Shown here one piece after another: positions 16,128-27,013 of a DNA stretch of 51,771 nucleotides. The translations under genes were made by a program, and so were the position numbers. This stretch comes from an uncultured Desulfovibrionaceae bacterium (GTDB taxonomy: Bacteria; Desulfobacterota; Desulfovibrionia; Desulfovibrionales; Desulfovibrionaceae), in assembly GCA_944325195.1 (NCBI GenBank), contig CALUZB010000006.1, positions 1 to 51,771 of the forward strand. The letters are read 5' to 3'. The notes below the pieces were generated by a model. It did not search any database, was not told the origin of the DNA, and saw nothing but the letters and a program-made list of their open reading frames with translations. The first letter of the stretch is position 1. The number at the start of each line of letters is the position of its first letter.

Positions 16128-17789
16128 CTAAGCGTTTTGCGCCAGTTTACCGATGAAGAATTTGATTAGCTTCGGCAATACGTTCAGGGAGTAGTCGAGT
16201 TCCAGGCGCTCTCCCAGTTTATGGGCATCATAGCCGCAAGGGCCCAGGTTGACAATGGGCACGTCCAGACGGGTGAGTTCCCGGGCCGGGAATTCATACA
16301 AAGCGCCCTGGTCTGCCAGGTTGCGTTGAAATGAAGCCAACTCGTCGGGCTTTCCTTGAAAGCCCATGTATGACAGATCGCAAATACCGGCAAACAGGGG
16401 ACATTCCTCCAAAATAATTCCATGCTCTTTGCCCGCCTGAGAAATTACCGCGGCTACTGCCTTGTTCACCGCCTCAAAAGTGGGTTCGGTAATTTGGTTG
16501 TTCCGGGCCGGATAATAGGGCGGCAGGAAGCCGCCTACGATCATCGGTCCGCTCAGGCCTGATTGCAGATGAATTTCCAATAAAGCGGCAATTGCCAGAT
16601 CCCGTAAGTCGCTTTTCCCAGATTCAGACACGGCCCGGCGCACTTTTTCGCGCAAGGCATCGGCCCCGCCAAGTCGCTCTTCAGCCGCCTTAACCAGTTC
16701 TTCCACTGTGAGAAACGGCACTTCCCAGTTTTGGGCACTGCCGTTGGCGTAGCCCATTTTCAGCAGGGCACGGGAAGAAGCGTGTATTTTTTCCAGGCAT
16801 TGAGTAATGCTTTGCCTGGCGATTTGTTTAATCTCCTGCATAATTTGGGCAGGGGTTTTGTGCACCGAGAAGCAATTGAAATAGGCCACAGCCCGGTTAG
16901 GCACTGTAACTGAGTAACTTTCCCGCAGAATTTCCAACCCCAGGCAGATCCAGGAGGGGCAGGTGTTTTCCCCGGCAGGATCGGCCAGATCCGGGTTGGC
17001 TTCCGCCAGGTTAACCACCTGGGCTGCGAGCAGCGGGGCGGACAGGCCGCAGTAATAGTTGCCCACATGTGATTCCTGTCCCACGCACAGGAACACTGGT
17101 GAGATTTTGCCCACGGTTCCGGTGAAGACCACCTGGTTTTCCGCGCCGGGTCGGCCCGGCTCAGAGGGTTCAGTATTGAGGGCACAAATAAACTCAAGCC
17201 CTTCTTCATCGCGTAAACGGGCCAGTTCTTTCACGGCGCCGCGCATTCCGGCAGACGAGTTTTCTTCATCGGGCACTGCCACCAACAGCAGGTTTACATC
17301 GAACAGATTGCGGTTTTCGCAAAAATCGCGCAGCAACTCCATTCCCAAAACCAGCCCGCATTTCATATCCATACTGCCGCGCCCGAACAGAAAACGGCCG
17401 GACTCAAGATCAGCGCAGGCTTTGTGACTCAACAACTCCGTGTTGCGTTTCAACGCCTCGCGTAGCTCATGCGGGGAAAAGGCCAGATCACGCAATTCAC
17501 CGTACATGGAAACTTCCACCACGTCAAAATGCCCTACCAATACCACTGTACGTGGAGTGGGAACAGGCGCCATAACCCTTGCGAACACTGTATGCAGGGG
17601 GCGGCTGTCGCGCTCCAGCGGGGTTGGATAACGGCGGAGAAAATGAGGATTCTCCTGGAAATAGGCAAGGGAACTGAGCCGTTCATAAATGAACTGGCTT
17701 GCCAGATCCTCTTCAGGCGATTGAGTGACGCTGGGAATGGAAATCAGGTCGATAAGCAGGTCGAGCCTGGTTTGCGGTGTGGAACTCAT
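16128..17789 (-). CDS. M20 family peptidase, RocB-like
   Basis: RocB proteins are large M20 metallohydrolases linked to arginine use. The 553-residue product has the M20 metal ligands: GHFDVV (H87, D89), GRGSMDMK (D141) and the general base pair DEEN (E175/E176). Its length, and motifs such as LNTEPSEPGRPG and TGTVGKISPVFLCVGQESHVGNYY (seen in two parts at about 205-245), fit RocB better than ArgE or DapE (about 380 residues). AAGGAGGAAACGC precedes the ATG at 17789. Divergent to it is gdhA; arginine breakdown yields glutamate, which GDH can oxidise, so the pairing makes sense. The exact substrate is unproven. Confidence 0.85.
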   Translation of the reverse strand: MSSTPQTRLDLLIDLISIPSVTQSPEEDLASQFIYERLSSLAYFQENPHFLRRYPTPLERDSRPLHTVFARVMAPVPTPRTVVLVGHFDVVEVSMYGELRDLAFSPHELREALKRNTELLSHKACADLESGRFLFGRGSMDMKCGLVLGMELLRDFCENRNLFDVNLLLVAVPDEENSSAGMRGAVKELARLRDEEGLEFICALNTEPSEPGRPGAENQVVFTGTVGKISPVFLCVGQESHVGNYYCGLSAPLLAAQVVNLAEANPDLADPAGENTCPSWICLGLEILRESYSVTVPNRAVAYFNCFSVHKTPAQIMQEIKQIARQSITQCLEKIHASSRALLKMGYANGSAQNWEVPFLTVEELVKAAEERLGGADALREKVRRAVSESGKSDLRDLAIAALLEIHLQSGLSGPMIVGGFLPPYYPARNNQITEPTFEAVNKAVAAVISQAGKEHGIILEECPLFAGICDLSYMGFQGKPDELASFQRNLADQGALYEFPARELTRLDVPIVNLGPCGYDAHKLGERLELDYSLNVLPKLIKFFIGKLAQNA

Positions 17790-19542
<1,753 letters not shown>

Positions 19543-19609
19543 ATCATTCATGAATGGCTGATACGCACGAAACTTCTCACGGCAAAGATGCTGTGGTAGA
19601 AGCCATTTT

Positions 19610-19635
19610 ACGGGCGTCGCATTTGCGGCGCCCGT
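19610..19635 (+). terminator. probable terminator after gdhA
   Basis: ACGGGCGTCGC-ATTT-GCGGCGCCCGT forms an 11-bp GC-rich stem (one G-T) with a 4-base loop. Only a weak T tract follows (TACTGTT), so termination efficiency is uncertain. Confidence 0.55.
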
Positions 19636-19895
19636 TACTGTTAGGGATATCCATAAATGTGCCGGGGACCGTTTCAGGCAGGAACATCGCTTGAAAACAG
19701 TGAGCGGGAATGGCCAACTTATGTCAGGCCGGTGATGAATACTGCATAGAAGGATTTGCACAGGACGTCGTAGGGCTTTCACTTGGCTTATCTTTGCAAG
19801 GCTGGAAAATAGGTGTATAACCTGTCAGGGTGGCCTGATTGGGTTGGCCTGACGGAAGTGACTCAGGAAAGGACGCTTCCCTGATAAAATCTATT

Positions 19896-20777
19896 ATGAG
19901 TGCAGTTCCCGCGAGTATTTATCTCAAGCAGATTATGACCGCGATTTTCTGGGGCGGCATGTATGTGGCGGCCCGGCTGATCGCCAATACAGTGCCGCCT
20001 TTGTCCGCTGCCTTTATTCGGTTTCTGCTGGCTGGCGGGCTGTTATTTGCGTTTTGGTTCATCGGGCCGGACCGAGAAATGCCCAAAGGGCGGCAGTGGT
20101 TGCCTTTATTGCTTTTAGCTTTAACCGGAACATTTCTGTACAATTTTTTCTTTTTTAACGGCTTGCAAACTGTGTCGGCCGGGCGGGCCGCAGTAATCAT
20201 CACTACCAACCCGTTGCTCACAGCAGTGCTTGCGCGGATTATTTTCAAGGAAGCAATGCCGCCGCTCAAAGCTGTTGGCTTCGCCATTGCCGGAGTTGGG
20301 GCGTTGTATGTGGTCAGCCGCGGTGAGCCGGCTGGCATTTTTTCCGACGCGCTGAGCAGTGGCGACCTGGTTTTGTTCTGTGCCGCTCTGTCCTGGACCG
20401 CTTATTCACTGCTTAACAAACTGGTTGCTGACTTGTCGGCGGTAACTGCGATTACCTGCACCTGTATTCTTGGCTGCCTGATACTTTTCCCGTTTGCCGT
20501 ATGGGAAGGGGTACTCTGCGAATTCGTCTCTTACCCTTGGTGGGCTTGGGCTGGTATAATCTATATTGCAGTGTGCTGCACTGTTCTGTCATTCGTTTGG
20601 TTCAACCAGGGCATTTGTTATTTGGGCGCCCAGCGTGCCAGCCTGTTTATTAATCTGGTGCCTGGAGTTACTGTTGTTTTGGGGGCATGTCTTTTGGACG
20701 AGCCGATAACTGCGAATCTCGTCATTGGTGTACTGGTAGTTTGTTTTGGAGTGTTTCTCGCGAATCGTCAGGCCTGA
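19896..20777 (+). CDS. EamA/DMT-family transporter
   Basis: These ten-helix inner-membrane proteins export metabolites such as amino acids. The 293-residue product has two EamA repeats (about 10-140 and 155-290) with typical segments: FWGGMYVAARL in helix 1, LTGTFLYNFFFFNGLQ, AVIITTNPLLTAVLARIIFKE and GAQRASLFINLVPGVTVVLGA in the second half. Length is normal. The ATG at 19896 is used because the first helix starts soon after it; no good Shine-Dalgarno is adjacent (AAAGGA lies about 22 bases upstream), and an in-frame TTG at 19839 cannot be excluded. The substrate is unknown and the neighbours (gdhA, a YitT protein) only weakly suggest an amino acid. Confidence 0.88.
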   Translation: MSAVPASIYLKQIMTAIFWGGMYVAARLIANTVPPLSAAFIRFLLAGGLLFAFWFIGPDREMPKGRQWLPLLLLALTGTFLYNFFFFNGLQTVSAGRAAVIITTNPLLTAVLARIIFKEAMPPLKAVGFAIAGVGALYVVSRGEPAGIFSDALSSGDLVLFCAALSWTAYSLLNKLVADLSAVTAITCTCILGCLILFPFAVWEGVLCEFVSYPWWAWAGIIYIAVCCTVLSFVWFNQGICYLGAQRASLFINLVPGVTVVLGACLLDEPITANLVIGVLVVCFGVFLANRQA

Positions 20778-20800
20778 TTGTTCGTCAGGCTTGCTGTTTT
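20772..20800 (+). terminator. weak terminator at the end of the EamA gene
   Basis: GCCTGA-TTGTTCG-TCAGGC forms a 6-bp stem that overlaps the stop codon and is followed by TTGCTGTTTT. The short stem makes this a moderate call. Confidence 0.45.
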
Positions 20801-21168
20801 CCTTACAATGCGGGAACGCCTGTTGCAACTGGAGTTGATTTTACTTTACTTGACCGGGATAAAGTCCTATTTTAGAAATGTCTAAATAACAGCGCTGCTT
20901 CAGAATAATTTTACAGGCAGCGGCAACAGCATACATGTCTTGAACAGTTTGTTTCATCAAAAATTTCCTTTATGGTTTGAATCCTTACCCAAAAGGCGGA
21001 TAAAATTTGACAGGCTTTTGAGCCGATGCTACCGTTTCCCATAACTTCTCTGAAGCAAGAGGTGTGCCCGGAACTGTAGCTGTCCTGTCGGCGGTGGGAA
21101 CAGGCGGTGGATTGAAGTATTGTTTGGCCCGTTCGATGACAATTAATTCAGGAATAACGGAAACTATT
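20778..21168. other. 391-base gap between EamA and YitT genes
   Basis: It holds the weak terminator and, on the plus strand, an open frame running into the YitT gene that lacks conserved sequence. No other feature was seen. Confidence 0.4.
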
Positions 21169-22275
21169 ATGCCTCCGGGATTTTTGCCTACTAAAAAAGG
21201 TCTTCTTTCATTTCTGGAAAATATAACCCTGCTCAGCGTAGGAGCCCTGTTTTTTGCTTTTGGGGCAGAGTGCATGGCCGCGCGCGGCGGCTTTTTGGTG
21301 GGCGACATCTACGGGTTGGGCATTTTGGTCTGGTCTACCAGCGGAATATTTACCCCGGCAATTTGGTTTCTGCTTTTCAACATCCCCTTGTTCATCTTGG
21401 CTTGGGTGCATGTGGGGCGAGTGTTCTTTTTCTACAGTTTGTATGGAATGCTGATTACCACCTTGTTTTCCAGCTTGCTCAATTTCGAGGTGGAGATCAA
21501 CAATCAGTTTTATGCGGCTGTCGGCTCCGGTCTGATTTGCGGGGCCGGCATCGGAATTATGCTGCGTTCTTTGGGCTCTGGAAGCGGTCTGGATGTGGTA
21601 GGAATGATTTTAAACCGGCGTTGGGGGGTGGGGCTGGGGCAAACCCACCTTTACTTCAATTCAATCCTGTTCCTTGGTTGTTTGGTGTTCATCAACGTTG
21701 ATACGGTGATCGTCTCGATTATTCAGGTATATTTATGTTCATTTGCCATGGAAAAGGTAATGAGTATGTTCAGCCAGCGCAAGTTGGTGTTTATCATGTC
21801 CGACCATAATGATGAAATTGCTAAACGCATTACTCGCCGTCTGGGCATAGGGGCTACTTTTTTGGATGGCCGGGGGGCGTATTCCGGAGATGATCGCGAT
21901 GTGATTATGACCGTAGCTAACAACCTGCAATTGAAGCGTCTGGAACAGACCGTGTTTGCCACCGATAAAAACGCCCTGTTCATTGTTGAGAACAGTTTTG
22001 CTGTGAGGGGGCACCGTGACTTTGTTGTAAACAGGTCAGCCTTGGTACCGGATTTTTTAAAGGCTGAAAATGATGAGGACCCTAAAAAGCTGGATGCTGA
22101 AGAGGCTGAAGCCAGGAATGCCGCTCGCTATGACGCGGAGCGTAAAATAGATATGGAAAAGTTGGTTGAAGGCGCCGCTTCTGACGAGGCTGATGAAACT
22201 TCCTGTAATCGGGAAGATGTTCCTGTTAATGGGGAGGCATACCCGGAAGATCGCATGTATCGTGACCATAAATAG
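21169..22275 (+). CDS. YitT family membrane protein (DUF161 + DUF2179)
   Basis: YitT proteins are conserved inner-membrane proteins of uncertain function. The 368-residue product has about five to six helices (residues 15-215) with the family pattern GALFFAFGAECMAARGGF, an LLFNIPLFILAW helix and SGLDVVGMIL. A cytosolic DUF2179 domain follows (about 225-300, VFIMSDHNDEIAKRI and GATFLDGRGAYSGDDRDVIM). It ends in an unusual acidic, charged tail of about 65 residues (KAENDEDPKKLDAEEAEARN and on) that most family members lack. Start is uncertain: ATG 21169 has CGGAAACTATT before it; ATG 21136 and 21064 are in frame but have no ribosome binding site. Confidence 0.85.
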   Translation: MPPGFLPTKKGLLSFLENITLLSVGALFFAFGAECMAARGGFLVGDIYGLGILVWSTSGIFTPAIWFLLFNIPLFILAWVHVGRVFFFYSLYGMLITTLFSSLLNFEVEINNQFYAAVGSGLICGAGIGIMLRSLGSGSGLDVVGMILNRRWGVGLGQTHLYFNSILFLGCLVFINVDTVIVSIIQVYLCSFAMEKVMSMFSQRKLVFIMSDHNDEIAKRITRRLGIGATFLDGRGAYSGDDRDVIMTVANNLQLKRLEQTVFATDKNALFIVENSFAVRGHRDFVVNRSALVPDFLKAENDEDPKKLDAEEAEARNAARYDAERKIDMEKLVEGAASDEADETSCNREDVPVNGEAYPEDRMYRDHK

Positions 22276-22736
22276 CCACGGTGTTTTCGCCCGGTTTTAA
22301 ATCATATTTGCGTGTGAAGTCCGTATCAAATAGTTACATAACGGCCGATATTACGCTAACTTATAGAGTAAGATGTCGAACCCTTGTTAATGGTGACAAG
22401 GAGGTAAACGTATTCCTGCTGATGTTCCGTTAAAGGATATTGAAGAAGCAAAGCAATATCTTTTAGACATTTTTCAAGCATGATATAAGCTGATATGCCC
22501 TTAAATAAATAGTCTTTTTATTTTAACGGATAGATAAGGGCACGGGGATTTTAAATCAGAAACAGCGGGGGCAGTCTTGGCCACCCCCGCTGTTTCCCGG
22601 TTCAAACTTCCGGATTCAGAGTATTTGATTACGCTCTGTGCGTTTGTTAACCGGCATCAAGGTTTGACACTTTCTTTATCAACTTTACGGATTGTTTTCA
22701 TTTCAATTAAGCTGTTCGCATCTGAGCTGCGCTTGG
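22276..22736. other. 461-base gap with hairpins
   Basis: Between convergent genes. It holds a mini-ORF with a perfect Shine-Dalgarno but no standard start (22412-22483), an inverted repeat TGCCCTTA/TAAGGGCA around 22496-22542, and the long hairpin at 22559-22596. Confidence 0.5.
22559..22596. terminator. long hairpin between convergent genes
   Basis: GAAACAGCGGGGG and CCCCCGCTGTTTC form a perfect 13-bp stem with a 12-base loop. No clean T run follows on either strand, but the position between convergent genes fits a shared transcription end. Confidence 0.55.
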
Positions 22737-23240
22737 CTATTCCGCCGGTTTGAACTTAATTGCGTTGATTACATTTTGGAAATTTGGATTTGAGCTTTTC
22801 ATGCTCCGCATCACTGCATCGATCTGCTCTGCGTATTTGTCGCTAGGGCCGATTTCAACCATCACCATGCTGTATCCGTCTTTGGTCAGAATATTAACGT
22901 TGGCCGGGAAATCCATGATTGCACAACTGAATTGGTAATCGCCATATTCATCGGAAGGTTGAGGGGTTTTTCCCCCAAGCTCTTTTGACATAACACCGGC
23001 AAACTCTTCAGCCGTAATGTCGCTTGTTTCCAGGATCTGTATGCCCAGAGCATACTCGTCTTGGGGGGCTTGCAGAACGATTTGCTGTTCAGCCTCTTGA
23101 TAGCTTGCCAGCCAATTGCCCGGGACCATCAAAGTAATTTCATTAGCGGTGTATTCCTGGGGCGGCGTCTCTTTGTCTCCGCATGCGGCGGGAAGAAGCA
23201 TGAGAACCAGAATAAACAGGTAAGTCAGTTTTGTTTTCAT
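22737..23240 (-). CDS. small lipoprotein of unknown function
   Basis: The 167-residue product starts with a lipoprotein signal: basic MKTK, hydrophobic core, lipobox LPAAC with Cys near residue 20 and GDKE after it. The mature domain (MVPGNWLASYQEAEQQIVLQ, then YALGIQILE, and a later hydrophobic strand in YSMVMVEIG) has alternating strands like the PsbP/DcrB-type lipoproteins, but this is only a fold-level impression. GAGGATTAT precedes the ATG at 23240. It begins 20 bases after the CobD-like gene on the same strand and is probably the last gene of the larB operon. Confidence 0.75.
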   Translation of the reverse strand: MKTKLTYLFILVLMLLPAACGDKETPPQEYTANEITLMVPGNWLASYQEAEQQIVLQAPQDEYALGIQILETSDITAEEFAGVMSKELGGKTPQPSDEYGDYQFSCAIMDFPANVNILTKDGYSMVMVEIGPSDKYAEQIDAVMRSMKSSNPNFQNVINAIKFKPAE

Positions 23241-23260
23241 ATAATCCTCATATAAGGGGG

Positions 23261-24358
23261 TTAGAATTTACTCCAGGCGCGCAACCCGTCGAACAATGGT
23301 TCGGTTTGAGTTCCGGGGCGAACCTGAATGCGCACATAATTTGACGGCATACCGGGGATGTTGTCACATACTCTGATTAGCACGCGCCATTTAAGGAGGT
23401 GACGTTTCAAATCGGCGGCCGCAATGCCGGGTTTCAGACCAAGGGTAATGAAGCTTGGCCCGGGGAAGACCTTTGTTTCTGAAAACAGGCCTGTTTCCAG
23501 GAGTTCAGAAATCATTTCGGCACGCTCGAAACGCAGCTCTGGCAGTACTGCCCGATATTCCTCGATATGGTCCAGAAATTTACAGCCCAACTCCTGAGCA
23601 AACGCGGAAACTGTCCATGGCGCACGCATGGCGGCCATGCTGTTGATTATGCCTCTGTCGGCAACCACATATCCCAAACGCACTCCGGCGCAATGAAAGA
23701 ATTTGGTGAAGCTGTTCAGGCAGATTGCGCCGGTGCCGGGACGCAGATGTTGCTGGTAAACCGGCCAGCAGTTTTCGTGGTATCCAGGTTCTTCCCACAG
23801 AAACTCGCGGTAGGTGTTGTCTGTAAGCAGGCGTTGGCAGGGCAATGCTTCCAGAAGCAGGGGGAGGTTCTCGAAGTTTACGCCGGTGGGGTTGTTGGGA
23901 GTGCATAAGATGGCCAGATCTGCACGACTGCGCCACAACGAACTCAACTCGGATCTACCGAAATTAAAACCGTTTTCCGGGGTTAAAGCAAGAATGTTGT
24001 AGGGAATGTTCAAAGCTTCACAGGCCCGGGCATATTCAATGAAAATTGGCCCAATGAGCAGAGCAGAGCTGGGGCGCATGGCCTGCAGGGCCAGAAAAAT
24101 CAGCTCGGCCGAACCGTTGCCCACTAAAATATTTTCGGGTTTCACCCCTTCATGTTTGGCGAGACGTTCCCTAAGCCGCACGCTGTCCGGATCAGGATAG
24201 CGGTCGAACGGGTAAGGAGTATCGCGAACTATGCCCTGGGTAAGAGCGCGGGCGAATTCGTTGGAGTTGGTGGAGAAATCGTGAATGTTTTCAGCGTTTA
24301 TCCCAAGTTTGCGGGCCGCCTGATAAATATCCCCACCGTGGTCTGGCAAAGTGTGCAT
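23261..24358 (-). CDS. PLP-dependent aminotransferase, CobD/HisC-like
   Basis: Fold-type I PLP enzyme of 365 residues. The start HGGDIYQAARKLG and the block YPDPDSVRLRERLA match L-threonine-O-3-phosphate decarboxylase (CobD), which makes the aminopropanol arm of cobalamin; HisC (histidinol-phosphate aminotransferase) is the closest alternative. Other blocks: GNGSAELIFLAL, TPNNPTGVNF, and the PLP lysine in NSFTKFFHCAGVRLGY. The usual CobD string DFSANINP reads DFSTNSNE here, so the substrate may differ. It starts 15 bases after larB and ends 20 bases before a lipoprotein gene. No other cobalamin gene is in the window. Confidence 0.8.
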   Translation of the reverse strand: MHTLPDHGGDIYQAARKLGINAENIHDFSTNSNEFARALTQGIVRDTPYPFDRYPDPDSVRLRERLAKHEGVKPENILVGNGSAELIFLALQAMRPSSALLIGPIFIEYARACEALNIPYNILALTPENGFNFGRSELSSLWRSRADLAILCTPNNPTGVNFENLPLLLEALPCQRLLTDNTYREFLWEEPGYHENCWPVYQQHLRPGTGAICLNSFTKFFHCAGVRLGYVVADRGIINSMAAMRAPWTVSAFAQELGCKFLDHIEEYRAVLPELRFERAEMISELLETGLFSETKVFPGPSFITLGLKPGIAAADLKRHLLKWRVLIRVCDNIPGMPSNYVRIQVRPGTQTEPLFDGLRAWSKF

Positions 24359-24373
24359 CGGCTGGTCAGCTCG

Positions 24374-25141
24374 TTAGTTGTTTAGAAGTTTGGCCGCAAA
24401 GCAGGCAGCGCCGAAGCCGTTGTCGATATTCAAAACGGCGATACCGGCGGCGCAAGAAGCAAGCATTCCTGCAAGCGCCGTGTAGCCCCCCGTGCTTACT
24501 CCGTAGCCCACCGATGAAGGAACTGCAAGCACCGGAGCGGGGAAAAGGCCTGCAAGCACCCCTGGTAGGGCGCCCTCCATACCGGCCACGGCAATGATCA
24601 GACGCGCCTTGCCCAAGTCGGGCAGATAAGGAAGCAGACGGTGCAGCCCGGCAATACCTACATCGGGAATAAATCCGGCGTTCAACCCGAAAAAGCGCGC
24701 TGTTCCCAGGGCTTCCATACCCACCTGAATATCCGCTCCGCCGGCCGTAACCACAATTACATCTCCCCGCGGGATCCAGGGCGGGTCAAGGGACAAATCT
24801 TTTCCCAAAGCAAACAGACGCCCTTGCTCGTAAAAGTATCCATCCGGGAATTTTTCCCGCAAGGCTGTTCCCTGCTCCGCTGTTACTCTGGTCACCAGCA
24901 CCGGTTCCCGCGGCTCTTCCCGGCCGTACAGGCTTTCCACCGCAGCCAACAAATCAGGCAGACGCTTGCTCTGGGCGAAAACCACTTCGCCAAGCCCGGT
25001 GCGTAACCCCCGTTGCTTGTCCAGGTTCAGCCCCTGCACAAGCTGCTCGAACGGAGCTTGACCTATTTGAAGTAAGGCTTCCTCCGGCGCAACTGTTCCC
25101 GCGGCAACCCGTTGCAGAATGTCAAGATAGCGGTTGGGCAT
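24374..25141 (-). CDS. larB: LarB-like carboxylase (nickel-pincer cofactor synthesis)
   Basis: LarB carboxylates and hydrolyses nicotinic acid adenine dinucleotide in the first step to the nickel-pincer nucleotide of lactate racemase. The 255-residue product has the family's AIR-carboxylase-like C-terminal half: VVTAGGADIQVGMEALGTA, IPDVGIAGLHRLL, VAGMEGALPGVLAGL, VPSSVGYG and NIDNGFGAA. A Cys in ASCAAG (C230) may be the catalytic Cys known in LarB. The first motif is altered: family members usually read GTSDIPVAEEA (from memory). No larC or larE is in the window. The ATG at 25141 is preceded by AAAGGAGCAAC. The CobD-like gene follows after 15 bases. Confidence 0.9.
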   Translation of the reverse strand: MPNRYLDILQRVAAGTVAPEEALLQIGQAPFEQLVQGLNLDKQRGLRTGLGEVVFAQSKRLPDLLAAVESLYGREEPREPVLVTRVTAEQGTALREKFPDGYFYEQGRLFALGKDLSLDPPWIPRGDVIVVTAGGADIQVGMEALGTARFFGLNAGFIPDVGIAGLHRLLPYLPDLGKARLIIAVAGMEGALPGVLAGLFPAPVLAVPSSVGYGVSTGGYTALAGMLASCAAGIAVLNIDNGFGAACFAAKLLNN

Positions 25142-25345
25142 TGTTGCTCCTTTAAATCCAGCGATGTTGACTATACTCTTAAATTAATATCCTTTCAGCG
25201 CTTTCCGGTCAATATCCTGTTGCAGAGAAACCCACTCAGGTCCGGAAAAAGCCGGTCGAATTTTTGATTTGGCTAATTGCCTAAAAAGGTATATAGTTAA
25301 GGAGATTTTATATACATTATAATTCGCGATTATTTGGGAAAACTG

Positions 25346-26818
25346 ATGTCAGAACAGAGAATATTATTCCTGGCTCCCGCTCAAACCGTAACCAGAATGT
25401 TTACAGCGTTAAAGGAAGCCGGGGTTGAGGTGGGCATTGCTGAGAATGTGCGGGGTGCGTCAGCGTACATCAGGCAAACGCCGCCAACCCTGATTATTTC
25501 GCGGGCCATGCTCCCCGGATATCGGGTGGAAGACCTGTTGGCCGTAGGCGCTGATGATCCCAAGTTTCCCCCGGTTATTGTGGTGGCCGAGCGTGCTACG
25601 CCTGAAGAGGCGGAACGCTGTCTTGAATTGGGGGCCCGTGATTTCTGGCTGGAGCCGATGGAGCCGGAAAAGGTGCTTGCCGCTTTGCCCCGGCGAGAGA
25701 GCGCCGCGCCGCTTACCCCAAAAACCACTCTGGGTGGACATAAGCCTGAAATGGGCAAAGGCCTGCCTCAGTTGGTGGGTGCAAACCCTTCTATCAGAAA
25801 AGTAATGGCTTTGGCCCGGCAGGTGGCCGCTTCTAAGGCCACAGTGCTTATTTCCGGCGAGTCTGGTACGGGTAAAGAGGTATTTGCCCGCTATGTGCAC
25901 GCGCTTTCCGGGCGGCAGGAGCGGCCGTTTGTGGCTGTGAACTGTGCCGCTTTGCCCGAGCATTTGTTGGAAAGCGAGTTGTTCGGGCATGAAAAAGGCT
26001 CATTTACCGGGGCGATAGCGCGCAAACTCGGTAAATTTGAGTTGGCATCGGGCGGTACTATTCTGCTGGATGAAATCTCTGAAATGGAGCTGGCTTTACA
26101 GGCAAAATTGCTGAGGGTATTGCAGGAGGGAGAAATTGACCGGGTAGGCGGCTCGGAGACCATTCCCGTGGATGTGCGGGTAATTGCCACCACTAACCGC
26201 GATTTAGAGGCCTGGGTTGAAGAGGGTAAGTTCCGGCAAGACCTGTTTTTCCGGTTGAATGTCATTCCCCTGCGTCTGCCGCCGTTGCGTGAGCGGGGTG
26301 AAGATATTTTTACCCTGGCTGAATTCTTCATCAGTATGTACGCACAGGAATACGGGCTGGGCTCGCCTGCGCTCAGCGAGGCCGCCCGCAACTGGCTGGC
26401 CGATTACAACTGGCCCGGCAACGTGCGGGAATTGCAGAATTTAATGGAGCGGGCGGTGCTGCTTTCCGGCGGCAGGTTAATTGAACCGGGGCATTTTTTA
26501 CTTGACCCGGATGCTTGGCCGGTGTTGGATGAAGTGGATGAGCCGGTCGTTGAACTCAATCGGGCGGATATGGATACGTACGACACCGGCATGGCTGCTC
26601 CGTCTGGACAGGCCCCGTCCTCGCCCAATTCCCCGGCTGCTTCCTTGTTTAAGGAAGGGGTAATTCCTCTGCATGAAATGGAACGGATTATGATCATGCG
26701 TGGGCTGGAGCAAACCGCTGGCAATCGGACCCAGGCGGCTGAACTGCTGGGCATATCGGTGCGCACTTTGCGCAACAAGCTTAATGAATATCGGGAGCAG
26801 GGAGTGGCAATGCCTTGA
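25346..26818 (+). CDS. sigma-54 activator with degenerate receiver domain
   Basis: Bacterial enhancer-binding protein of 490 residues that remodels sigma-54 polymerase. Order: receiver-like domain (about 5-118), AAA+ domain (about 143-375: Walker A GESGTGKE at 171-178, the sigma-54 loop GSFTGA at 218-223, Walker B GGTILLDEIS), a linker, and a Fis-type helix-turn-helix at the C-terminus (NRTQAAELLGISVRTLRNKL). The receiver has lost all phosphorylation residues: the N-terminal acidic pair reads LAPA, the acceptor position reads ISRAMLPG, and the conserved Lys is Glu (FWLEP). So it is not a classical response regulator. The loop has Ser instead of the common Ala (GAFTGA), a tolerated change. It could drive the flagellin promoter; that is inference. 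TTGGGAAAACTG precedes ATG 25346. Confidence 0.92.
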   Translation: MSEQRILFLAPAQTVTRMFTALKEAGVEVGIAENVRGASAYIRQTPPTLIISRAMLPGYRVEDLLAVGADDPKFPPVIVVAERATPEEAERCLELGARDFWLEPMEPEKVLAALPRRESAAPLTPKTTLGGHKPEMGKGLPQLVGANPSIRKVMALARQVAASKATVLISGESGTGKEVFARYVHALSGRQERPFVAVNCAALPEHLLESELFGHEKGSFTGAIARKLGKFELASGGTILLDEISEMELALQAKLLRVLQEGEIDRVGGSETIPVDVRVIATTNRDLEAWVEEGKFRQDLFFRLNVIPLRLPPLRERGEDIFTLAEFFISMYAQEYGLGSPALSEAARNWLADYNWPGNVRELQNLMERAVLLSGGRLIEPGHFLLDPDAWPVLDEVDEPVVELNRADMDTYDTGMAAPSGQAPSSPNSPAASLFKEGVIPLHEMERIMIMRGLEQTAGNRTQAAELLGISVRTLRNKLNEYREQGVAMP

Positions 26819-27013
26819 TTGGCGCGAAGACTTTTCTAGTCTTTGCCGCTCGGCTCTGCACAGCTGACAGGGGTGAGCTGCGCTGATTAATTCTGGTTTG
26901 AGGTTGAGGCACCGGCACCAGAGGTTATGACCGTCCCGGGACATTTGAGATAAGACCCGGCATGGTGCATATTTTCGTATATAGTCAGAATATAATAGTT
27001 GGAAGGTTAGAGG

